Shown here: positions 1 through 4,397 of the stretch, in pieces
Layout of the letters: the number at the start of each line of letters is the position of its first letter
How positions within the stretch are numbered: position 1 is the first letter of the stretch
NCBI GenBank assembly: GCA_023265215.1
Contig: JAHFUH010000400.1
Coordinates: 1 to 5,467 of the forward strand
Origin: Acidobacteriota bacterium
Lineage (GTDB): Bacteria > Acidobacteriota > UBA6911
Direction of reading: 5' to 3'
DNA length: 5,467 nucleotides
Notes under the pieces: generated by a model
Database searches by the model: none
Told to the model about the DNA's origin: nothing
What the model saw: the letters and a program-made list of their open reading frames with translations, nothing else
Made by a program: the position numbers and the translations under genes

Positions 1-1629
1 ATCATGTTTTCCTTGATTTCCGGTCTGTCGACGGAACTCCCCGACGCTCTTCCGGTTTATCTTAGCAGGCAATTGCATCTCCTTCCCAAGAGCCGGGCTG
101 TCCAGCAACTCCATTTCCCCATATTCAAGGGGACCAGTTTGCAGGATCGGGAGAAGGAACTGAACTTGCTGAACGGCGGCCTTTCCCCGGCTCATAAGCG
201 GCTGATTTTCGAAGAGCTTTTTCAGCTGCAGGTCGGGATCAGGATGGCTCGCGAAAACCGGGTTAGGCACGTCAAGCAGCGAAATTTTCAACTCGGAGAG
301 AGCGTTCGCCAGGCGATAAAAAGCATTCTGCCGTTCCATCCCACGAGTGCCCAGAAACAGGCGCTCAAGGAAATTGCCGATGACATCTGTTCTCCGCATC
401 CGATGAGCCGCCTGCTTCAAGGGGATGTCGGGTCCGGGAAGACAATTGTGGCCGCTCAAGCCGCGATCATCGCCGTAGAGAACGGAACCCAGGTTGCCGT
501 TATGGCGCCGACCGAAATCCTGGCAGAACAGCACTATTTTTATTTCAAACGGCTGCTTCAACCGGTGAATTATCAAGTGGACCTGCTGAAGGGAAGCTTA
601 ACTGCAAAGGACAAAAGACAGGTTCACGAGCGCATTCGGAGCGGGGAAACTCAGATAGCTATCGGGACTCACGCACTGGTGCAGGAGGATGTTGAGTTCA
701 AAAACCTTTCGCTGGCCGTTATCGACGAGCAGCACCGCTTCGGAGTTGTTCAACGCAACATACTCAAGGAAAAGGGCAGTTTTCCGGATGTGCTGGTCAT
801 GACCGCAACCCCGATCCCGCGCTCGCTTTCGTTGACATTTTACGGCGACCTGGATGTTTCGATCATCAACCAGATGCCGCCCGGACGCAAGCCGATTGAA
901 ACCCGATGGTATGAAGAGAAGGATCGACGAAAGGCATTTGATGCCATACGGCAAACAGCGTCCGACGGGCACCAGGTTTATGTCGTGTACCCTTTGGTGG
1001 AGGAGTCGGAAAAGTTAGATCTCAGGGCAGCGGTGGAAATGGCGAAATATCTTGCTGAAGAAGAATTTCCCGATTTGCGCGTCGGCCTGCTTCACGGCAG
1101 GATGAAGAGTATTGAAAAGGAGGAGACCATGCGGGCTTTCTCCTCCGGTGAAATCCATGTGCTGGTCGCGACAACCGTAATAGAGGTCGGAGTGGACGTT
1201 GCCAATGCAACCCTGATGGTCATAGAGCATGCAGAGCGTTTTGGCCTGGCTCAGCTCCACCAACTGAGAGGGAGAGTAGGCCGCGGCACCGCTCAGTCCA
1301 CATGTATACTTGTGGGAAACGTGCGCAACAGCCCGGAGGCCGGCCGGCGGCTGGAAATCATGTGTGAAACCAATGACGGGTTCCGAATAGCGGAAGTCGA
1401 CCTGGAATTGCGCGGGCCGGGGGAGATGATCGGAACCCGGCAGTCGGGAATCCCGGCGTTCAAATACGCCAACCTCGTGCGGGACAGGAGAGCCGTTGAA
1501 CTGGCCCGGGTTGAAGCCGACCGGTTTCTGCAGAAATTGAGGACTCAGCCCGATGATGATTGCCGCCGGGCGGTGCTACTCATCCGTCAGCATTGGAAAG
1601 ATCATTTCGGCCTCGCCCTCTCAGGGTGA
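1..1629 (+). CDS. recG: ATP-dependent DNA helicase RecG, 5'-truncated by window edge
   Basis: RecG is a cytoplasmic superfamily 2 DNA translocase that drives branch migration and regression of stalled forks and Holliday junctions. The frame is open to base 1, and the Met at position 4 looks internal, so I treat this as the last ~542 codons. The OB-fold/wedge domain is mostly missing; its end is seen as LHFP followed by RLIFEELFQLQ. Numbering from the Met at position 4, helicase motifs appear in order: GDVGSGKT (Walker A, 140-147), MAPTEILAEQH (167-177), DEQH (Walker B, 241-244), TATPIPRSL (267-275), ATTVIEVGVDV (389-399) and QLRGRVGRG (420-428). The RecG-specific stretch GPGEMIGTRQSG (471-482) carries the TRG-type motif and separates it from Mfd and PriA. 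The C-terminus looks normal and nothing is visibly broken. The next gene, rsmD, begins 122 nt later beyond a repeat-rich spacer. Identification is secure. Confidence 0.97.
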   Translation: MMFSLISGLSTELPDALPVYLSRQLHLLPKSRAVQQLHFPIFKGTSLQDREKELNLLNGGLSPAHKRLIFEELFQLQVGIRMARENRVRHVKQRNFQLGESVRQAIKSILPFHPTSAQKQALKEIADDICSPHPMSRLLQGDVGSGKTIVAAQAAIIAVENGTQVAVMAPTEILAEQHYFYFKRLLQPVNYQVDLLKGSLTAKDKRQVHERIRSGETQIAIGTHALVQEDVEFKNLSLAVIDEQHRFGVVQRNILKEKGSFPDVLVMTATPIPRSLSLTFYGDLDVSIINQMPPGRKPIETRWYEEKDRRKAFDAIRQTASDGHQVYVVYPLVEESEKLDLRAAVEMAKYLAEEEFPDLRVGLLHGRMKSIEKEETMRAFSSGEIHVLVATTVIEVGVDVANATLMVIEHAERFGLAQLHQLRGRVGRGTAQSTCILVGNVRNSPEAGRRLEIMCETNDGFRIAEVDLELRGPGEMIGTRQSGIPAFKYANLVRDRRAVELARVEADRFLQKLRTQPDDDCRRAVLLIRQHWKDHFGLALSG

Positions 1630-1633
1630 CGAT

Positions 1634-1752
1634 TTACGAATTACGAATTACGAGTTACGAGTTACGAATTAAACCATACAACTTGGGATGTGCCTAAAAC
1701 AGCAAAGTATGGTTTAATTCGTAATTCGTAACTCGTCACTCGTAATTTGATA
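1634..1752. repeat. TTACGAR heptad array forming a long inverted repeat
   Basis: Five 7-bp units lie back to back at 1634-1668: TTACGAA, TTACGAA, TTACGAG, TTACGAG, TTACGAA. They are followed by TTAAACCATAC. After a 27-nt unique centre (1680-1706), the complement returns as GTATGGTTTAA (1707-1717) and the units TTCGTAA, TTCGTAA, CTCGTCA, CTCGTAA (1718-1745). The inner 18 bp of each arm pair perfectly, and the first 39 bp pair with only three mismatches by my alignment. The array fills the whole recG-rsmD spacer and its right arm reaches the rsmD ATG. It could fold into a long hairpin in DNA or RNA. No transposase and no clear target-site duplication are seen. Origin and function are unknown. 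Confidence 0.9.
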
Positions 1753-2339
1753 TGCGTGTTATATCGGGAAAGTTTAAAGGCAGAAGGCTGAAGGGACCTC
1801 AAAGGACGGGACTTCGTCCAACCGGAGATCGTCTCAAGGAGACATTGTTTAATATACTCGGGCCGGAAGTTGTCGATTCGGTGGTGCTCGACGTGTTTGC
1901 AGGCGCAGGAGCGATAGGGATTGAAGCGCTCAGCCGCGGCGCCCGCGAAGTCGTTTTCGTCGACAACGGCTCGGAAGGCCGGCGGCTGATCCGGGAAAAC
2001 CTTGAACTGTGCGGCGTGGAGCGCGGTTATCGAATAATCGAGCAGGATGTGTTTATGGCTTTGCGCGCTCTTGCGCGCCGGCAATTCAGGGCGGATATCG
2101 TTTTCTTCGATCCCCCCTACGACTGGAAACCATATCGCGATCTGCTGGATATTCTTTTCAAGAAAGAGCTTGTAACCGGCTCTTCACGCGTTGTGATTGA
2201 GCATTACCGCAAAGCGGACCTGCCCGAAACGACTGAGGAATATGTTCGCTCCCGCGTTGTGCGGCAAGGCGATCACTGGCTCAGTTTCTATGAATCAAGG
2301 AGCCGGAAGCCGGAAGCCGGAAGCCGGAAACCGGAATAA
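1752..2339 (+). CDS. rsmD: 16S rRNA (guanine(966)-N(2))-methyltransferase RsmD
   Basis: RsmD uses S-adenosylmethionine to methylate the N2 of a guanine (G966 in E. coli) in 16S rRNA during small-subunit assembly. The 195-residue product has the family start MRVISGKFKGRRL, the RPT element (22-24) leading into DRLKETLFNIL, the SAM-binding motif LDVFAGAGAIG (46-56) and the catalytic DPPY (120-123). It keeps the usual near-C-terminal GDHWLSFY (173-180). Most RsmD proteins end soon after that point. Here residues 181-195 (ESRSRKPEAGSRKPE) are encoded by a GGAAGCC heptad array and look like an added tail. The ATG is chosen because the family N-terminus starts exactly there. No Shine-Dalgarno is visible, since the preceding bases belong to the TTACGAR inverted repeat. 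Location between recG and coaD fits conserved synteny. Confidence 0.95.
   Translation: MRVISGKFKGRRLKGPQRTGLRPTGDRLKETLFNILGPEVVDSVVLDVFAGAGAIGIEALSRGAREVVFVDNGSEGRRLIRENLELCGVERGYRIIEQDVFMALRALARRQFRADIVFFDPPYDWKPYRDLLDILFKKELVTGSSRVVIEHYRKADLPETTEEYVRSRVVRQGDHWLSFYESRSRKPEAGSRKPE
2299..2336 (+). repeat. GGAAGCC heptad array in the 3' end of rsmD
   Basis: After a shortened unit (GGAGCC, 2299-2304) come three exact GGAAGCC units (2305-2325), a variant GGAAACC (2326-2332) and GGAA, followed directly by the rsmD stop codon (2337-2339). The array is entirely coding. Three units (21 bp) make seven codons, GSRKPEA, whichever frame is read, and contain no stop. An inverted copy lies at 2499-2534 in the convergent sigma gene. 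Confidence 0.9.
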
Positions 2340-2341
2340 AC

Positions 2342-2358
2342 CGTCGCCTATGGCGACG
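2342..2358 (+). other. Short hairpin just after the rsmD stop
   Basis: CGTCGCC (2342-2348) and GGCGACG (2352-2358) form a perfect 7-bp GC-rich stem with a 3-nt TAT loop, beginning three bases after the rsmD stop. No T-run follows, so a classical intrinsic terminator is not supported. It may slow or end rsmD transcription with help, protect the mRNA 3' end, or be part of the local repeat cluster. Confidence 0.5.
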
Positions 2359-2424
2359 CGACTCGAAAAGGCTCTGCTGTTACAGCGCGCTTCCCAGAGG
2401 GACGACGCTTGGATATTAGCTTTC

Positions 2425-2439
2425 CCCCATTCTGTGGGG
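2425..2439 (-). other. Short stem-loop just after the sigma-factor stop
   Basis: Read on the minus strand, CCCCA, a 5-nt loop (CAGAA) and TGGGG follow the sigma gene stop codon (2444-2446) by four bases. The 5-bp stem lacks a downstream T-tract, so it is at best a weak or factor-assisted terminator. Apart from this and the rsmD hairpin, the 104-nt spacer between the convergent genes (2340-2443) holds nothing I recognise. Confidence 0.35.
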
Positions 2440-2443
2440 ATCT

Positions 2444-3115
2444 TCATACTGCCCGCTCTGCGGTGGTAAATGATTCTGACGAAATGCTATGCCATTCTGG
2501 CTTCCGGCTTCCGGCTTCTTGTTTTCCGGCTTTCGACGATTTCTCCAGATACTTGCGCAGCCTCCAGAGCGCCTGCTTGCTTCTGTGACGCAGCGTCGAA
2601 TAGGGTATTCCATTGCTCATCCCTGCATCTCTGATTGAAAGACCGCGGGATTCCAATATCGTCAGCCGCAAAGCCTCCTGTTCTTTGGCCGGCAGCCGCA
2701 TCAGGCCGTCACTGAGCATATTCAGCATCCGCTCTCTGTGGCTGGATAGTTCCCTCTCTTCTATGTGTTTATAAGGACTGGAGTCTCTGGACTGCAAAGA
2801 ATTAGATTCCTGGATCGGCATCTGCCTGATTCGTTCCCGTTTTCTGCAGTTATAAAGTTCAAGAGCCGCATTGCCGATCGCGCGGCTCAGGTACATGCGC
2901 GCGTCATCTTCAGATGGAAGCAGCCGCTTGCGGGAAAGCACACGCCGCACTGCTTCCTGGATTACATCCTCGGCGTCCGCCTCATTCTTCAGAATTCTCA
3001 GAATGAACCTCAGCCATTTCTCGCCGTTCCGATCGATAACAGATTCCAGCATTGAATTTAAATCTGTTCCTGACTGTTCTTGGGTCTGCATATTTTTTTG
3101 GCTCAAAAGAAGCAT
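2444..3115 (-). CDS. Sigma-70 family (ECF-like) RNA polymerase sigma factor
   Basis: Sigma factors of this class bind core RNA polymerase and direct it to a specific promoter set. The 223-residue product has two recognisable domains. Region 2 spans about residues 34-95, with FILRILKNEADAEDVIQEAV resembling the core-binding helix and MYLSRAIGNAALELYNCRKRER the -10-contacting part. Region 4 spans about 128-190, with LPAKEQEALRLTILESRGLSIRD and the helix-turn-helix GIPYSTLRHRSKQALWRLRKYL, which would read the -35. No region 3 is seen and the linker (96-127) is short, as in ECF sigmas. Residues 191-223 extend past region 4 and include KQEAGSRKPE (198-207), encoded by a heptad repeat, so the natural C-terminus was probably near 193. 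Start choice is uncertain: Met at 3115, 3091 or 3052 all lack a clear Shine-Dalgarno. The regulon and ECF subgroup cannot be read from sequence alone. No membrane anti-sigma gene lies beside it. Confidence 0.88.
   Translation of the reverse strand: MLLLSQKNMQTQEQSGTDLNSMLESVIDRNGEKWLRFILRILKNEADAEDVIQEAVRRVLSRKRLLPSEDDARMYLSRAIGNAALELYNCRKRERIRQMPIQESNSLQSRDSSPYKHIEERELSSHRERMLNMLSDGLMRLPAKEQEALRLTILESRGLSIRDAGMSNGIPYSTLRHRSKQALWRLRKYLEKSSKAGKQEAGSRKPEWHSISSESFTTAERAV
2499..2534 (-). repeat. GGAAGCC heptad array (inverted copy) in the 3' end of the sigma gene
   Basis: On the plus strand the units read GGCTTCC (2499-2505), GGCTTCC (2506-2512), GGCTTCT (2513-2519), then an irregular stretch and GGCTTTC (2528-2534). 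On the minus strand this is the GGAAGCC family in the coding sense of the sigma gene. Positions 2499-2519 are complementary to 2305-2325 in rsmD at 20 of 21 positions. A transcript running through both gene ends could fold into a long-range stem, and mRNAs from the two genes could also pair there. Confidence 0.88.
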
Positions 3116-3159
3116 GGGACTGTTAATAAGAAGGCATCCTGCAACGCCCCTAATGTTTC

Positions 3160-3169
3160 GCCTGCAGGC
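3160..3169. other. 10-bp palindrome between divergent genes
   Basis: GCCTGCAGGC is a perfect 10-bp palindrome in the spacer between the sigma factor (leftward) and the small plus-strand gene (rightward). Its placement would suit an operator serving one or both genes. A single short palindrome is weak evidence and no clear promoter hexamers could be paired with it. Confidence 0.25.
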
Positions 3170-3179
3170 TTTGGATTTC

Positions 3180-3184
3180 AGGGA
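3180..3184 (+). promoter_or_regulatory. Shine-Dalgarno that selects a GTG start
   Basis: AGGGA lies 7 nt before the GTG at 3192. It is the best-placed ribosome binding site for this frame. The in-frame ATGs at 3114 and 3153 have no purine-rich motif at proper spacing, so this site favours GTG as the start. Confidence 0.5.
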
Positions 3185-3191
3185 TAATTCA

Positions 3192-3521
3192 GTGAATTTG
3201 ATTCATGCTTCCAGTGAAGCCAAAATAGTCGAGAATACGCTCCGAAAAGAGCTGTTGATTGCGCTCGAATCGGCCAGGACGCGGTTTGCAATAGCGACAG
3301 CTTTGGAAAAGAAGCTCACGCTTCCGGAGCGCTGGCAGTATTACCTCGATACCGCAGAACAGATGTGCCACTCAATCAGGAGGCTGCGGAAAGCAGAAGA
3401 TCTGGCGCCGCCGCCGAAGGAATGGGTGAGCGCCTTGGAGAAGCTGAGAGGGATGCCCGCCCATCCGCAAGCCCATCAGTTCTGTCGGATTATTCGCGAG
3501 ATAGCTGCGGAACTGGAATAG
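3192..3521 (+). CDS. Small helical protein of unknown function, divergent from the sigma gene
   Basis: I do not recognise this family. From the GTG at 3192 it encodes 109 residues; upstream in-frame ATGs at 3153 and 3114 would give 122 or 135. It has no signal peptide or membrane segment, so it is probably cytosolic. Residues ~8-70 look like amphipathic helices rich in charged residues and Leu/Ala, followed by a proline break (APPPKEW, 72-78) and a final helix (98-109). Near the end is HPQAHQFC (91-98), spaced H-x3-H-x2-C. This recalls zinc-binding anti-sigma motifs (H-x3-C-x2-C) but has His for the first Cys and sits at the opposite end of the protein, so the likeness may be chance. The start lies about 76-100 bp from the sigma start in head-to-head orientation, consistent with shared control. 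Coding is supported by GC-rich third positions and the ribosome binding site. The same frame stays open leftward to 2871, but that part is antisense to the sigma gene. Confidence 0.55.
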   Translation: MNLIHASSEAKIVENTLRKELLIALESARTRFAIATALEKKLTLPERWQYYLDTAEQMCHSIRRLRKAEDLAPPPKEWVSALEKLRGMPAHPQAHQFCRIIREIAAELE

Positions 3522-3543
3522 GAACAGATAGAAAATCAACAAT

Positions 3544-3623
3544 AAGGTAGACGCGGCGTCTCGCCGCGTTCGACTCGCCGTTTAGAAGAAATAAGGCACG
3601 CGGCGAGACGCCGCGTCTACCTT
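3544..3623. repeat. Perfect 25-bp inverted repeat with nested palindromes
   Basis: The left arm (3544-3568) and right arm (3599-3623) are exact reverse complements around a 30-nt centre. Each arm is itself self-complementary: CGCGGCG-TCT-CGCCGCG in the left arm makes a 7-bp stem with a 3-nt loop, and GACGC-G-GCGTC overlaps it. AATAAGG precedes both GC-rich blocks (3541-3547 and 3590-3596). The element starts 22 nt after the stop of the small gene and could halt its transcript, although the T-rich run (3633-3637) is about 9 nt beyond the stem. It resembles dispersed REP/MITE-type palindromes. No transposase is present. Confidence 0.88.
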
Positions 3624-3755
3624 GGAGCAATATTTTTGGAGCAGATAATTAAATATCTTGAGCTATTAATGTCTGCTTACTAATGAACTGATTGATATTT
3701 TGGGCTCCGTGAAATCTGTGGTGTTGTTTGCAGTCCACATGCTTGCATTCCAGCG

Positions 3756-3785
3756 TTGCATTTCCGAACGGCTTGAACCTATAAT
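3756..3785 (+). promoter_or_regulatory. Putative housekeeping sigma promoter for coaD
   Basis: A perfect -10 hexamer TATAAT (3780-3785) is preceded at 18 nt by TTGCAT (3756-3761), a partial match to the -35 consensus. Transcription would start near 3791-3793, giving a 5' leader of about 32 nt before the coaD ATG. It is the best promoter-like pair in the leader region, but it is judged by eye only. Confidence 0.5.
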
Positions 3786-3801
3786 CCGCTGAACTTAGCG
3801 G
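3786..3801 (+). promoter_or_regulatory. Inverted repeat overlapping the predicted coaD transcription start
   Basis: CCGCT and AGCGG flank a 6-nt centre directly downstream of the TATAAT box. The site could be an operator half-site pair overlapping the start point, or a small hairpin at the 5' end of the mRNA. The 5-bp arms are short, so chance is possible. Confidence 0.3.
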
Positions 3802-3823
3802 AATTTGCATAATTGCATCGCAC

Positions 3824-4309
3824 ATGGATACTAGAGCTATTTACCCGGGATCCTTTGATCCCGTAACCAATGGTCACATCGACCTCATTCATCGAAGTGC
3901 AGCGGTCTTCGACACAGTTGTCGTCGCTATTCTGCACAACGCGGGAAAGACTCCATTTTTCTCAATTGAAGAGCGGACGGAAATGCTGCTGGAGGCGATT
4001 CGAGGAATCAAAAACGTTTCCGTAACTTCCTTTGAAGGACTCCTGGTCGACTTTGTAGAACAAATTGGCGCTTCCGTAATCATCCGCGGGATCCGCGCTG
4101 TCTCTGATTACGAATATGAGCTTCAAATGGCACTGATGAATCGCAGACTGTCGAACAAGGTTGAAACTGTTTTCATGCTTCCGGCGGAATCCTATTCTTT
4201 TTTGAGCTCAAGGCTTGTCAAAGAGATCTCGCAACTCGGGGGCTCAATCCATGGATTAGTCCCGGAGGATGTTGAGAAGCGCCTTAGCAGCAGGTTTCGG
4301 ATTAAATAG
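3824..4309 (+). CDS. coaD: Phosphopantetheine adenylyltransferase (PPAT)
   Basis: CoaD transfers AMP from ATP to 4'-phosphopantetheine, forming dephospho-CoA. This is the penultimate step of coenzyme A synthesis in the cytoplasm and a usual feedback point of the pathway. The 161-residue length matches the family, which is normally hexameric. The nucleotidyltransferase signature is intact: YPGSFDPVTNGHID (7-20) with the TxGH form of the HxGH motif at 15-18. Further family marks are Lys42 in GKTPFF, RGIRAVSDYEYELQMALMNRR (88-108) with the substrate-contacting Arg88, and SSRLVKEISQLGG (128-140) near the ATP site. The ATG at 3824 gives the usual start, three residues before the first strand. Upstream bases offer no clear Shine-Dalgarno, so initiation may rely on an unstructured short leader. 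It sits downstream of rsmD as in many genomes, but here is separated by about 1.5 kb holding the sigma/unknown pair. Confidence 0.97.
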   Translation: MDTRAIYPGSFDPVTNGHIDLIHRSAAVFDTVVVAILHNAGKTPFFSIEERTEMLLEAIRGIKNVSVTSFEGLLVDFVEQIGASVIIRGIRAVSDYEYELQMALMNRRLSNKVETVFMLPAESYSFLSSRLVKEISQLGGSIHGLVPEDVEKRLSSRFRIK

Positions 4310-4386
4310 GGAATCAGGGAATTCCTTCCACTGCTGCAGAGTGCTTCATGGCGAATAGCGATCGCGCCCTCCGGTCCGGTAAGAAC

Positions 4387-4391
4387 GAGGA
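4387..4391 (+). promoter_or_regulatory. Shine-Dalgarno that selects a TTG start
   Basis: GAGGA stands 6 nt before the TTG at 4398. The M23 frame has stop codons at 4356-4358 and 4380-4382 and contains no ATG before its hydrophobic segment. This site therefore identifies the TTG as the start and makes a frameshift explanation unnecessary. Confidence 0.75.
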
Positions 4392-4397
4392 AAATCT

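Larger units (their letters stand above)
3624..3823 (+). other. 200-nt AT-richer leader region upstream of coaD
   Basis: This non-coding stretch is richer in A+T than the genes. It holds a direct repeat, TTGGAGCA, at 3622-3629 and 3636-3643. At 3706-3721 is TCCGTGAAATCTGTGG, which has a repeat-like look but no second copy in the window. The coaD promoter lies at its right end. I see no RNA gene, riboswitch or small ORF that I can support. Confidence 0.5.

Noticed and set aside
598..1263. Several minus-strand frames inside recG
   Set aside because: They are shadows of the helicase, which has every motif intact on the plus strand.
1634..1745. Possible CRISPR array
   Set aside because: The units are 7 bp and contiguous with no unique spacers between them, and no cas gene is present.
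2342..2439. Intrinsic terminators for rsmD and the sigma gene
   Set aside because: The hairpins exist but neither is followed by a T-run, so they are listed only as stem-loops.
2871..3191. Leftward extension of the plus-strand frame that carries the small unknown gene
   Set aside because: Up to about 3113 it is antisense to the sigma factor, whose two domains are clearly recognisable, and its translation has no domain character. The coding-like portion begins near 3192 behind AGGGA.
4358..4365. GCGATCGC octamer, identical to the cyanobacterial HIP1 palindrome
   Set aside because: A single occurrence in 5.5 kb is not meaningful. HIP1-rich genomes show many copies, and nothing else points to cyanobacteria.
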